The translations under genes and the position numbers were made by a program. From Cytophagales bacterium (GTDB lineage Bacteria > Bacteroidota > Bacteroidia > Cytophagales > Bernardetiaceae), in assembly GCA_013299045.1 (NCBI GenBank), contig JAAFJX010000005.1, positions 1-64,000 of the forward strand: a DNA stretch of 64,000 nucleotides, in the 5' to 3' direction. Below are positions 1 through 9,394 of the stretch, piece by piece (within the stretch, counting starts at the first letter, position 1; every line of letters begins with the position of its first letter). The notes beneath the pieces were generated by a model. It was given only the letters and a program-made list of their open reading frames with translations, did not search any database and had not been told where the DNA came from.

Positions 1-2207
1 CATTCGCCGTATAAGTAATGCTAAAAGGCGCTGTTCCCGTCAAATTAACACGGACACGAATGCTATCACCAAAACAAACCTCACCGCCACCTAAAATATC
101 CGCCGAAGGAAGTGGGTGGTGGGTTATTGTAATTGTGTCGGGGAGGTAGCGCTCGCAGCCGGTGCCGAAATTTTGGGCACGAACGATAAATTTTGATGTG
201 CCAGTGATTGATGCCCATGAGGATATATTTATATCAGCACCCGTACCTGGGAAAGAGCCACCGTAGGGGAACATACCTGGCAGGATATACATGGTATAAA
301 AAACACCAGGCTCAGAGTTCAGTACTCTTATTCGTACAAACTCGTCCCCACAGACATAAGCCGCCGCCGCTGCTGATTTGATAGCATAAGGCCTTGGTTT
401 GAAAGTAACTCTGGTTGTATCAAACTTTTCGCAGCCTCCTACTGGGTCAAAAACGCGCACCGAATAGACAAAGGTGGTCGTCGTATGGCCTATAGAGTGG
501 TCTACTGCGGTAGGTGAGAAGGTAGGCGCTGTCCCCAGAGGGCCTGGTATAGGTATGCCATTCCTAAACCATTGGTAGGTAGTAGTAACGGGATTGACTG
601 CATCAAAGGCATTTAGTGTAATACTTGCTGTGCTATCGCAGAGGGTGTGGTCTGGCCCTATTTCGGTGTCTAATGCTCCTAATATTCTGACCATTTGTTT
701 GACAGTATCTTTACAGCCTCGGTTTGTTTTTACGATTAGCGTAACCTCATAAGTTCCTATGGCAGAGTAAGTATACACAGGGTCTGGCAGGACTGAAGTA
801 CCTCCATCGCCAAAATCCCACTTCCATTCATCAATCACTGCACTATTAAATGTACTTACCTTAGATGTATCGTTGAATTCTACGGGGTCATTGATACAAA
901 CAACAGGCGGGGTCATTGAATAATTGGCGTTCATCATTCTGAAGCCAGCTTCAGGGGCTGCGTTCACTGTCAGCTTCTTTACCAAGTGGCTGGTATCGCC
1001 ATTGCAAAGCCGCGTTAAAGACCGTATGGTATAGAAACCAGGCGTGGTGTAAACATGGTCGATAGGCGAACCTGTTGCATCAAAAATGCCATCGTCTTCA
1101 AAGTCCCATTGTTGAGAAACAACAGCTGCATCGCCTACGCCTGTGCTATAATCTGTAAAAGTAACCTTTTCATTAACGCAAACTGGTTCAAGCGGGGCGT
1201 TGCCATCTACTACTATGCCGCCATTGCCAAAAGCAGGTTTCAACTTCAAACCAAAACCAGCCAAGTTGATTTCAGCGAGTGCATAGAAATAAGTGAAAGT
1301 AACACAGGAATCTGGTTTTATATCGCCTACCCTAAACGCCAAAGCAATGGCTTGGTCTGCCACTACCGGGGTAGATTCATTGGGTGCTTGATTTGGGTCA
1401 TAGATGCCGTCGGGGTCGCGGTTAGAAAAGCCTCCTGTAAAAACCCTTGCACGTTTGTCAATCGCACCTAATACAAGTGGCACGTTTGTAAGCAAGCCAC
1501 GTGCATAAACGATGGCTGTGTCGGGGTTGGCTGCAATGCTAGGAAAGCCTGGTTGGCGACGCACGAAATTACTTGTTGTAAAATTAGTACTCCAAGGCTG
1601 CTCGTTGTCTGGATCTACATTTCTGAAGTACTCAACCGATTGCAGAGTAACCGTACCAGTATTTTTGAGCACCATTTCGACAACAAAATAGAGACTATCT
1701 TTGTCCAAACGCACTGTTTGCTCTACCAAGAGGGATTGCCCTGCGCCACCCGTGGCGGTTCCGCGCCAGCGGGCTACTTTTTGGTCTGGTGTGCTTTCAT
1801 TAACGTGTAGCGTAGCAGGAATGTTGAATGTGCCCATCATGCCAAAATTATTGCGATTGACAGCACTAGCACCTAGTCCCCATTCTACGCCCCACCCCTC
1901 TTCGGGTGAGCCGGGAACGAAATAGTCCCCCATGTAATTAAAGAGTGTGGGGCCTGGCCCGTGCGAAGTGCCAGCTCCCCAGCCGTCTTTCTGCCAGTCG
2001 CAGACAAAGCCCAAACTAGAACCAGCAGGCCGCGGGTGGAAGCCAGCAGGTGCTGTTGCGCCGCTACCAAAAGAGCCTGAAGCGTGAATACCGACTTCTG
2101 TATAAGTCCCTTGCAGGAATATTTGGGCGTTGGCTTCACGCCCCCCAACTCCCCCTACAAAGATGACGAATACACAAATCCAGAAAAAGGTAAGAATTTG
2201 TTTCATT
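1..2207 (-). CDS. Secreted PKD-domain protein, N-terminal part (cut by the left edge)
   Basis: An open frame runs on the minus strand from an ATG at 2205-2207 to the window edge, about 735 residues with no stop. It opens with a signal peptide (MKQILTFFWICVFVIF, cleavage probably after EANAQ). Residues to about 330 form an unrecognised domain that reads like a cell-surface beta-rich module. Two PKD-type domains follow, at about 341-405 (core WDFEDDG, then DHVYTTPGFY) and 434-502 (WDFGDGG, then YTYSAIGTYEV). Ig-like repeats with spaced cysteines continue to the edge. In Bacteroidota, proteins built like this are usually T9SS cargo or gliding-associated surface proteins with a C-terminal sorting domain; that end lies outside the window. 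No partner gene is visible. Confidence is high that it is coding, moderate for the class, and the function is unknown. Confidence 0.85.
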
Positions 2208-2797
2208 AGCCAAGTGTTTTAAAGATAAACGATAAATTGCATTTTAGTAAGAAAGACTCCTGAACAGTACAAATTATCAAAGAGGCATTTTAGCCCTTGT
2301 GCTGCTTAGGTAGCGTAAACGGTGTGCTAGTGTTAGAATATCCTAAGAACGGTCTTAATTATAGTCGTATTTAGCGCATTAAACTTTGCGCCATTCTTTT
2401 AGTAATGTTATTGTTAGCTAGTGCGTTATTTCTTTTGAAAGAAAATACAAGAACTAAGCCATGTTATTACGCATTCTTTTGCGTTTATAACGATTCGCAA
2501 AATTAATCATTGTTTTATTATAAAAAGACAAAATAATATTTTTTTTATTGCACTTTAAAAAGAATCTATTGCAGAAATATGGTTTAAACAGGAGTTAAAA
2601 CTTTATCTCTGCTCCTTCATGGCAGAGTATCTACATTTTTTTGTATTATAGCTTAATTCTCTATCTTTGTGCGTGCATCTCAATCAATATAGAATTTACA
2701 TTTTGGTTGATAACAAAACGTGTGAAAAATTGTTTGATACACATGGTTTATTCTCTATTGTATTAGGTACACTATTTACTTGCTAAATCAAAGAAAA
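2208..2797. other. Intergenic region, AT-rich, divergent promoters
   Basis: About 590 bases separate two divergently transcribed genes. It is AT-rich and has no ORF I would support. The only recognisable signal is the rightward promoter listed at 2641-2669. Confidence 0.6.
2641..2669 (+). promoter_or_regulatory. Bacteroidota-type promoter (TTG-N18-TATCTTTG)
   Basis: TTG at 2641-2643 and TATCTTTG at 2662-2669, 18 bases apart, fit the Bacteroidota housekeeping consensus of an upstream TTG or TTTG and TAnnTTTG. It would give a leader of roughly 120 bases to the lipoprotein gene starting at 2798. Confidence 0.55.
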
Positions 2798-3715
2798 ATG
2801 AAAAAAGTTTCTATTTACATTCTACTCATAATAAGCGCATTATGGGTGTTTTCCTGTGGTAGCGACCCGGTGAACCCACCACCACCTGCTGACGAAAAAC
2901 CTTCTTTGCTCCTTTATAGCCCTGCCTCTTTGGAACTGGCTTTTGGCAAAGCGGGCGCATCTGCCTCCCCCACCATCAAGGGTAAGTTACCAATGAGCTA
3001 TGCACTTAGCGCAAGCCCAGACGGCAAAGGACAGCTCACCATCAACAGTTCAACAGGCGTTATTTCGGCGACAGACAAGCTAGAAGTAGGCACATATCAG
3101 TTAAGCGTTACTGCAAGTAACAGTGCTGGCTCAGCTACTTTTGACAAGATTTTCACCATCACAGTTACGAAAGGTACAGAAGCACCTAGCGCGCTCAGCT
3201 ATAGCCCCAATAGCCTTGAAACCACAGTTGGAACAGCTATTAGCTCGGTTGCACCTAAACTAAGCGGAACATCTCCCTTTACGTTCAGCATGACCAGCAC
3301 ACCCGATGCCAAAGGTAAAATTAGCATTAATACCAGCACAGGCGTAGTTAGCGTGGCAACAGATGCGGCCGAGGGTACATATAAGGTGAGCGTAACGGCT
3401 GCCAACTCTGCTTCTTCTAAGACCTTTGCAGATGCTCTTAGGGTCGTTGTAAAGCCAGGTACTAGCACAAAGACTACTACCTTTGAGGCCGATATACGTC
3501 CACTTTTGGTAGGCAAATGCGCAAGCTGCCATACGACAGGCACACAGGGTTCACGCGGCCAAGATTGGCGCAAGTATGCTGATACCAAAACCTGGGTAGA
3601 AGATATTATTCGCACAACCGCCAACAAAACTATGCCACCTGGCACCAATGACCTTACCACCGCTGAAGTGGATTTGATTAGGAAGTGGAAAACAGATGGG
3701 TTGAAAGAAAAATAG
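2798..3715 (+). CDS. Lipoprotein with two Ig-like repeats and a C-terminal cytochrome c-like CxxCH segment
   Basis: The start is placed at the ATG at 2798 rather than the TTG at 2780, because this gives a clean lipoprotein signal (MKKVSIYILL, Cys20 in VFSC). The 305-residue protein has a Pro-rich linker and then two homologous Ig-like repeats of about 90 residues (about 35-125 and 130-220). Each has an SPxSLE start, a STGV-IS/VS strand and a GTYxxSVTAxNS end, as in putative-Ig/cadherin-like repeats. A short C-terminal module has CASCH at 241-245 and a later MPP (Met279), the layout of a single-heme cytochrome c with a distal Met. A surface-exposed redox or adhesion protein is likely. Heme binding is inferred from the motif only. 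The downstream gene is convergent, so this looks monocistronic. Confidence 0.8.
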   Translation: MKKVSIYILLIISALWVFSCGSDPVNPPPPADEKPSLLLYSPASLELAFGKAGASASPTIKGKLPMSYALSASPDGKGQLTINSSTGVISATDKLEVGTYQLSVTASNSAGSATFDKIFTITVTKGTEAPSALSYSPNSLETTVGTAISSVAPKLSGTSPFTFSMTSTPDAKGKISINTSTGVVSVATDAAEGTYKVSVTAANSASSKTFADALRVVVKPGTSTKTTTFEADIRPLLVGKCASCHTTGTQGSRGQDWRKYADTKTWVEDIIRTTANKTMPPGTNDLTTAEVDLIRKWKTDGLKEK

Positions 3716-3792
3716 AAACACCAAAAGCTACTCAATTATTAAAGCCTTGCTCGGTTATAGTGCTTCGCAGGGCTTTACTTTTTGTGTTTTTG

Positions 3793-5085
3793 TTAGAAAA
3801 GTCGCTTGATTCGTCGCAGTTTTTGTTCTGGTGCTTCTGGGGGTAGAAAGTCGTGTGTTTTTATCACAACTTCATTAATTTTTTTTTCCTTGAGAGTGGC
3901 CTCCAAAGCCGTTAAAAAAGCCATCATGCCCGATTCTTTGTGCTCCTCAAAAATCAAATGCGCATGAATGATTTGCGGAGAAACTTGTAGGAGACGGTAG
4001 TCATCGGGCGGGTTTGGTAAGGTGTAAATAAATTGCCGAAGCGTATCAGGGAAGAGTTTTTGAGTATTTGCGAAGACGAATACATCATCTGAACGGCCTT
4101 CAATTTGACTGATAACCTCAAAAACACTTCCGCAAGGGCACTTTTCAGTACTTTCGTGTATGATGTCGTTCAAAACATAGCGTAGAATAGGTTGCGTAGA
4201 GCGCCTAAAGTCTGTGATGATGGGGTGGTACTTGGTTTTGGTTTCGTCCAGATATTGTTTTTCAATTTGGACAATGTCCTCATGAAAGTGTAACCTTCCT
4301 GCCGAACAAGTAGAGGCTAAAAAACCCTCTGTGCATTGGTAGGCTTGATGAACAATTTGTCCGAATGTTTTTTGAATGAAAGTTTCGTCTTGTTTTTCAA
4401 GAACTTCGGCCACAGAGATAATGCGTTTTGGGCTCAAAAAGGGCTTTTTATGCTGCTGCTGGGCTATGTGTAACAACACCGAAGAGGGGGCCACAAGGAC
4501 ATCAGGCCTGAATGATTCTAACTGCTGCATGAGCATAGAAATAGGCTCTTTAAGGTCAAAAAAGCAAAAATTAAAAAAATAGGATTTTACGGACTCATAT
4601 AGATTGCTGTTAGCACGTAAAAAAAAGGCTACTTTTTGCTGTTTAAGTTTTAATGGGAGGAGTGTCCTCAGCACGTAGGCCACCCATTCGGCTCGCTCCC
4701 GCACGGAAACCACAAAGACACCACGCTGCCCGCTTGTACCCGATGAAAGCCCAACGGTATAGCCACGTAGCGTCTGCTTAAAGTGCCTTATTTTTTCGGC
4801 TTCTTCGGCTGTTTTCTGTACCTGCTCCAAGTCTAAATTAGCGGTATTGAGGCGATTAAAATGCTTGAGCATTTGGGTTTTATCCATAGAAGGCCATTGT
4901 GTCCAATCCGAGTTTTGTGCAAGTTGCTCCTTGACCCATGCTGAACGCTGCGCCAAATGTTTTAAATGAGCTTCTATTTGCTTTTTTTGCCATGCTTCTA
5001 GCTCTTTGCGAGTGGAAAACTGTGGCAGTCGCCAGTTTTTAATCAAGCTGCGAACTGCCCAGAATATCAGATGAATCTGCTGCAT
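3793..5085 (-). CDS. Putative adenylate-forming enzyme (PaaK / F390 synthetase-like)
   Basis: A 430-residue protein resembling phenylacetate-CoA ligase and coenzyme F390 synthetase homologues. The ATP-binding P-loop reads SSGTSGQRG at about residue 115, followed later by YQCTEGF and the CPCG motif near residue 318, then a C-terminal segment with a conserved Arg (IEGRSDD). These enzymes activate a carboxylic acid as an acyl-adenylate and often pass it to CoA or a carrier protein. The length fits the hypothetical clade within the family. The substrate cannot be deduced: the neighbours (a lipoprotein and an aldehyde dehydrogenase) are on the other strand and no carrier or pigment cluster is present. 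A tiny ORF ends 21 bases upstream and may share the transcript. Family assignment good, substrate unknown. Confidence 0.8.
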   Translation of the reverse strand: MQQIHLIFWAVRSLIKNWRLPQFSTRKELEAWQKKQIEAHLKHLAQRSAWVKEQLAQNSDWTQWPSMDKTQMLKHFNRLNTANLDLEQVQKTAEEAEKIRHFKQTLRGYTVGLSSGTSGQRGVFVVSVRERAEWVAYVLRTLLPLKLKQQKVAFFLRANSNLYESVKSYFFNFCFFDLKEPISMLMQQLESFRPDVLVAPSSVLLHIAQQQHKKPFLSPKRIISVAEVLEKQDETFIQKTFGQIVHQAYQCTEGFLASTCSAGRLHFHEDIVQIEKQYLDETKTKYHPIITDFRRSTQPILRYVLNDIIHESTEKCPCGSVFEVISQIEGRSDDVFVFANTQKLFPDTLRQFIYTLPNPPDDYRLLQVSPQIIHAHLIFEEHKESGMMAFLTALEATLKEKKINEVVIKTHDFLPPEAPEQKLRRIKRLF

Positions 5086-5106
5086 AAATGGCTCTATTTT
5101 AACTGA

Positions 5107-5214
5107 CTAATCATTAAAATTCTGGTTGTTACCCCATCTTTTCAGCAAGGTATCATTTTTTTTGTATTCTGCATTGAGTTCTGAAGCAATAATATGCGCA
5201 TCGTTTTGAATCAT
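5107..5214 (-). CDS. Possible small protein, 35 residues, upstream of the adenylate-forming gene
   Basis: A minus-strand ORF with ATG at 5212-5214 and TAG at 5107-5109 encodes 35 residues beginning MIQNDAHIIASELNAEY and ending GNNQNFND. It is hydrophilic and helix-like and has no signal peptide. It ends 21 bases before the next gene, in the same direction. An in-frame TGA shortly upstream rules out a longer protein in this frame. It may be a real small protein, a leader peptide or chance. I do not recognise it; the support is its position and protein-like composition only. Confidence 0.28.
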   Translation of the reverse strand: MIQNDAHIIASELNAEYKKNDTLLKRWGNNQNFND

Positions 5215-5274
5215 CTTAAAACATAAACCGCTTCACTGCGTTTATGCACTATAATTGTTTAGCCTTTTGCAAGC

Positions 5275-6630
5275 ATGATAAGCCTAATTAACCCATACAC
5301 ACAAGATATTTTCCAAGAAATACCTACTCATACAGAGCAAGAATTGACTAAAAAACTCAAAAAATCAGCAATTATACAAGCAGAATGGAATTTTGGTCGT
5401 ATAGAAGACCGCGCCATACTCTTGAATAAACTTGCAGCAGAAATTCAAAAAAATGAAAAAAACTGGTGCGAAGCCATCGTCCTCAGTATGGGCAAGCCCT
5501 GGAAGCAGGCTATTTCTGAAGTAATCAAGTCGGTAGATTTATGTCAGTATTATGCTGCGGAGTTACCGCGTTTTTTAGAGGAGCGTCTTTATGAAAATTA
5601 TTCGCCAAGCCAGGTAAAGGTATGTTTTGAGCCTCAGGGTGGGGTTTTGGGTATTATGCCCTGGAATTTTCCGCTCTGGCAGGTCATACGCTTTGCCGTA
5701 CCAGCGCTTGCAGCGGGCAACACGGTTTTGCTCAAACACGCCCCAAACGTGAGTAATTGTGGTATTTTGTTAGAAGAAAATATGCTAGATGCAGGCTTCC
5801 CCGAAGGCGTTTTTCAGAGCTTAATTCTTGAAAATAAGCAGATTGAACAGGTTATTGCAGATAAAAGCATAGGCACGGTCGCTTTTACTGGTAGCGACAC
5901 CACGGGGCGAGTTGTGGCAGGTTTGGCTGGGAGTTATCTCAAAAAAACAATTCTTGAACTTGGCGGTAGCGACCCTTTTGTGGTGTGTGATGATGCCAAC
6001 TTAGAAGAAGCAGCCAGAGTTCTGACGCTCTCACGCTGCCAGAATGCTGGCCAAAGCTGTGTGGCGGCCAAGCGCTTGCTCGTGCAAGAGACCGTAGCAG
6101 ATGTATTTTTGGCTTTGCTCAAGAAAAATTTTGCTGCTCTGAAGTTAGGAAATCCACTCCACGACAGCACCGATATAGGCCCTCTGGCGCGAGCGGACTT
6201 GGCAGAGAAGCTATCCTTTCAACTACTTAAAAGTCAAAAACTTGGGGCAGAGCGCTTGGCTGGTGGAAAGCAGCAAGGCTGGGCATTTGAGCCGAGTATT
6301 TGGGTGAATGTCCGAAAAGGTATGCCACTCTACGAAGAAGAGATATTTGGCCCTGCGCTTGCCGTTCAGACCTTTAAAACAGACTTAGAAGCGGTATCTT
6401 TAGCAAACGATACGCGGTTTGGACTTGGCTCTACGGTTTTTGGCCAAGAAGAGCAAAGGCTTACATTTTTTGAAGAACAGATAAAGGCTGGCTCGGTTTA
6501 CACCAACACGCTCATGCGCTCGGACAAACGCTTGCCCTTTGGCGGCGTAAAAGATTCAGGTTATGGCCGTGAGCTAGGCGAATTTGGCATCAAAGAATTT
6601 TTGGCCGTCAAAACAGTTTGGCGGAATTAG
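5275..6630 (+). CDS. NAD(P)-dependent aldehyde dehydrogenase, succinate-semialdehyde dehydrogenase-like
   Basis: A full-length 451-residue aldehyde dehydrogenase. Family marks in order are: the MPWNFPLWQ strand near 130; the cofactor loop FTGSDTTGR; the catalytic-base motif LELGGSDPFVV (general-base Glu near 226); the nucleophile motif NAGQSCVAAKR (Cys near 262); and the EEEIFGP and PFGGVKDSGYGRELG motifs near the C terminus. The length and the GGSDPF/NAGQSC variants are typical of the Sad/YneI-like succinate-semialdehyde dehydrogenase group that oxidises the aldehyde to succinate. Without a neighbouring GABA aminotransferase the exact substrate is uncertain. The 3' end overlaps the convergent GHMP kinase gene by 4 bases. 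Confidence 0.9.
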   Translation: MISLINPYTQDIFQEIPTHTEQELTKKLKKSAIIQAEWNFGRIEDRAILLNKLAAEIQKNEKNWCEAIVLSMGKPWKQAISEVIKSVDLCQYYAAELPRFLEERLYENYSPSQVKVCFEPQGGVLGIMPWNFPLWQVIRFAVPALAAGNTVLLKHAPNVSNCGILLEENMLDAGFPEGVFQSLILENKQIEQVIADKSIGTVAFTGSDTTGRVVAGLAGSYLKKTILELGGSDPFVVCDDANLEEAARVLTLSRCQNAGQSCVAAKRLLVQETVADVFLALLKKNFAALKLGNPLHDSTDIGPLARADLAEKLSFQLLKSQKLGAERLAGGKQQGWAFEPSIWVNVRKGMPLYEEEIFGPALAVQTFKTDLEAVSLANDTRFGLGSTVFGQEEQRLTFFEEQIKAGSVYTNTLMRSDKRLPFGGVKDSGYGRELGEFGIKEFLAVKTVWRN

Positions 6631-7574
6631 TCTTCCGAGCGAGTTTTGACCATTTCCTGATAAGGAACAAAGACCTCAAAGCCTTTTTCTAAGAAATATT
6701 GACGTGTTTCTGCTTCACTGCGTGCGCTTGTTACGAGCACAAAGTCTCCGCCCCATGCTCCCAAAGATTTCACCTGTCCCCAATAATCTTGAAAATACAA
6801 GTCCTTAACTTTAGTGAGTTGCAAACTTTCTGCAATAAGTTGTTCGTGCTTATTGAGTAAATCTTCAAAATCATTTAAAATTCTTACTTTAACAAATTTT
6901 TTGGATATTTTTGTTATCTTCTGAACCAATTTTTCTTTTTTACGGGTAATTTTTTGAATAGCCTTGTAATAACTGATGCCATCAGCCGAAGACTGCTTCT
7001 GCCCTAAATAGACAAAGTATAGCTGTTTTTTGAAAGGAGGGTCAAAGAGTGCTTCTGTTGTTTGCTGGCCTTCAGGATGCTTTTCATAGAAAATAGGGCC
7101 GTCAGAATCTGCACAAGCTACATCATAACCTGAACCACCAAAGGTTTTGGCCAATAGTTCAAATGGATTCACACCTGCCCATTTGGCTACACTGTGTATG
7201 AGCGTGGAGCTAGAGCCAAGCCCCCAGAGGCGTGGAAATTCTAAGTAAGTTTCTACAAGAACAGATTCTTTATCTTTTAAAAAATTAACAGCGAGTTTTT
7301 TTGCTACTTTCAAGACCTTTTCTAGAACGAGAGACTTTTGTTCTGCATATTTTTCTAAGCAATCAAAATTTTCGCCATCAAAAACTGCCTCAAACCAAAG
7401 CTGACCGTTGCTATCATAGCTTTTCCAGTGCAAAATCTTTTTCGCTGACTGGCTGTATGTAACCTTTAGGCGCTGACCGAGGCGCGTTGGTACGGCCAAA
7501 GCGGTTGCGCCATCGAGTACGAAGTACTCACCGCTTAACAACAACTTTCCCTGACTGTAAAAGAGCGTATCCAA
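6627..7574 (-). CDS. GHMP kinase of the Bacteroidota GYD type (mevalonate-pathway-like)
   Basis: A 315-residue GHMP-fold small-molecule kinase. The N-terminal strand GKLLLSGEYFVLDGATALAV resembles mevalonate and phosphomevalonate kinases. The phosphate-binding motif reads GLGSSST at about residue 118, and a GGSGYDVACA motif follows near 146. The C-terminal GHMP loop (LGAWGGDFVLV) is present. The family is common in Bacteroidota that use the mevalonate route and is thought to supply a kinase step to isopentenyl diphosphate, but no other mevalonate gene is in the window, so the substrate is inferred. It overlaps the convergent aldehyde dehydrogenase gene by 4 bases and lies downstream of the DivIC-like gene on the same strand (113-base gap). 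Confidence 0.85.
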   Translation of the reverse strand: MDTLFYSQGKLLLSGEYFVLDGATALAVPTRLGQRLKVTYSQSAKKILHWKSYDSNGQLWFEAVFDGENFDCLEKYAEQKSLVLEKVLKVAKKLAVNFLKDKESVLVETYLEFPRLWGLGSSSTLIHSVAKWAGVNPFELLAKTFGGSGYDVACADSDGPIFYEKHPEGQQTTEALFDPPFKKQLYFVYLGQKQSSADGISYYKAIQKITRKKEKLVQKITKISKKFVKVRILNDFEDLLNKHEQLIAESLQLTKVKDLYFQDYWGQVKSLGAWGGDFVLVTSARSEAETRQYFLEKGFEVFVPYQEMVKTRSED

Positions 7575-7687
7575 AATTATGTGGGGCTTGCTATTTTAAT
7601 TAATTTTGAGTGGTACGTGTTTGCCTACTGCAACAATACTTCACAAAAACGCAAAAACGTTTTTTTTGTTTTCGGTTTTCAACTGAA

Positions 7688-8017
7688 TTATTCAGGCTTT
7701 TTGCCTAAAGAGGGATTTGGTAAGACCTCAGAAGGTATTATGTAAACATCTTCGCCTTCGCGGCGCATGAGGTGTTTTTCGCGTGCAATACGCTCCAAAA
7801 GGTAGGGCGATTGTTTGAGAGCGCGTAGTTCCACTTTGATTTTACTAATCTCTTCGCTATAAAAATCTTTTTGAGATTGCAAATCCGCTTTTTCTTGTTT
7901 CAGTTTGTACTGATTCATCAGGTCATTGCCATCAAAGAAAAGCATCCAGAGCGCAAAAGCCAGCGTGCTCAGTACGTAAAAATTGCCAATAACACGCCAA
8001 GATTGCTTTGTAGCCAT
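7688..8017 (-). CDS. FtsB/DivIC-like septum formation initiator protein
   Basis: A 109-residue bitopic membrane protein with a short cytoplasmic start, one membrane helix (about residues 10-28, VIGNFYVLSTLAFALWMLFF), a charged coiled coil (about 33-68) and the family's conserved tail YLLERIAREKHLMRREGEDVYII. FtsB/DivIC proteins bridge FtsL and FtsQ/DivIB in the divisome at the septum. Length and order match the family. It is divergent from the M14 peptidase gene, with about 145 bases between them. FtsB and DivIC cannot be separated by sequence here, so no symbol is given. Confidence 0.88.
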   Translation of the reverse strand: MATKQSWRVIGNFYVLSTLAFALWMLFFDGNDLMNQYKLKQEKADLQSQKDFYSEEISKIKVELRALKQSPYLLERIAREKHLMRREGEDVYIIPSEVLPNPSLGKKPE

Positions 8018-8161
8018 AGAATTTTATTCGTTTCAAAGCCCAAAATTAAAATTTTATGTTTGAACTATCTAAAAAGTGGCTTTTTTTTTTGCAAAATTCA
8101 AAAACACGTTGCATTATTGCCAATACGTTTCTCTCTAAAACGGCAATCTATCTTCCAAAAA

Positions 8162-9391
8162 ATGTTAACACAGCAGCTCCTACAAGATTTTGAACGTTAC
8201 GAAGAGCCTTCTTTGCGACACCGCTTTTTCAAGTTTAGAGACCTTTTTACCCTCATAGAGTTTCATAACAATCCGCAAAGTCCGTTCAAGATTACCAAAA
8301 TGGGGTCGTCCGCACAAGACCGCTCTATTTATTCGTTTACCTGTGGTAAAGGCCCTATCAAAGTGCTGCTTTGGTCTCAAATGCACGGCGATGAGCCTAC
8401 AGCCACCATGACCTTGTTTGATATTTTTAATTTTTTGTCGGATAGAAATGATAGCTATCAGCCTATTAGAGAGCTTATTTTCAGCAAGCTAACATTGGTT
8501 TTTATACCTATGCTCAATCCTGATGGGGCAGAGGTGTTTCAGCGACGCAATGCCTTGGATATTGACCTGAACAGAGACTATCAGAGTTTAAGCTCGCCAG
8601 AATCCAAAATTTTGCATGACTTTGCGCATCAATTTAAACCTCATTTTGCGTTCAATTTGCACGACCAGAGCCGCTATTATGCCGTAGGAAATACGGCAGA
8701 GCCTGTTGCTATGGCCTTTTTAGCGCCTGCTGCCAACGAAGAACGCACTTATACCCCCACACGCAAAAACGCCATGGCTGTTATTGCCTGTATAGTGGAG
8801 TCTTTAAAACCGATTATAGGCGCACAAACGGCTAAATATGCCGATGACTTTGCGCCACGCTGCTTTGGGGATTCCTTTCAAAAATCTGGCTATAGTACCA
8901 TTCTGGTAGAGTCTGGCTATGTGCCACACGACGAAGAAAAACAGACCGTAAGACGCTATACATTTGCCTCTATTCTGAAAGGCTTAGAAGCCATTGCCTC
9001 AGAATCCTATAAAACAGCTAACATAGAAACCTACGAGAGCATTCCTCTGAATAAAAAGGAGCGTTTTTATGACCTTATTTTGTCTGATGTTTTGGTTACT
9101 TATTCGGGCAAAAAGTATGTCATGGATATAGCCATCAACATCAAAGACAAATTAGAAAACACGAATTTGCATCGCCCGGTTCGCTATTTTATGGTGGCAG
9201 ATGTGGGCGACCTGCGCTGTTTTCATGCCTTTAAACACGTGAACGGTCGCTTTATGGAAATTGTGAATATTGAGCCTATTGCCATTGACCAGAAGGCAGA
9301 CTTTAAGCTACTCAGTGGCAAAGATATAGTTCTAGAATTTGCCAGAGGTTTCCTTAAAAGTGAGGCTATTTTTACAACGGTTAAGGTTTAG
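8162..9391 (+). CDS. M14-family zinc carboxypeptidase-like protein
   Basis: The start is set at the ATG at 8162 because residues upstream in the same frame are the shadow of the divergent DivIC-like gene. The 409-residue protein carries the M14 zinc site: the HxxE pair in SQMHGDEPT (His75, Glu78), then NPDGAEVFQRRN with LNRDY (substrate-binding Arg), a third His in FNLHDQS, and the catalytic Glu in LVESGY. There is no signal peptide, so it is probably cytoplasmic. The C-terminal 110 residues are an extra domain of unknown role. In Bacteroidota these proteins probably act on peptidoglycan-derived or small amide substrates; that is inference. It probably forms an operon with the methyltransferase gene 3 bases downstream. 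Confidence 0.87.
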   Translation: MLTQQLLQDFERYEEPSLRHRFFKFRDLFTLIEFHNNPQSPFKITKMGSSAQDRSIYSFTCGKGPIKVLLWSQMHGDEPTATMTLFDIFNFLSDRNDSYQPIRELIFSKLTLVFIPMLNPDGAEVFQRRNALDIDLNRDYQSLSSPESKILHDFAHQFKPHFAFNLHDQSRYYAVGNTAEPVAMAFLAPAANEERTYTPTRKNAMAVIACIVESLKPIIGAQTAKYADDFAPRCFGDSFQKSGYSTILVESGYVPHDEEKQTVRRYTFASILKGLEAIASESYKTANIETYESIPLNKKERFYDLILSDVLVTYSGKKYVMDIAINIKDKLENTNLHRPVRYFMVADVGDLRCFHAFKHVNGRFMEIVNIEPIAIDQKADFKLLSGKDIVLEFARGFLKSEAIFTTVKV

Positions 9392-9394
9392 GCT

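Noticed and set aside
1055-1810. Plus-strand ORFs in the left 2 kb
   Set aside because: The minus-strand frame is open over the whole region and gives PKD motifs; these are shadows of it.
3199-3735. 178-residue minus-strand ORF
   Set aside because: It mirrors the lipoprotein gene in reverse and has no signal or domain.
7871-8161. N-terminal extension of the M14 peptidase frame
   Set aside because: It is the antisense of the divergent DivIC-like gene and has no family match; the start at 8162 is used instead.
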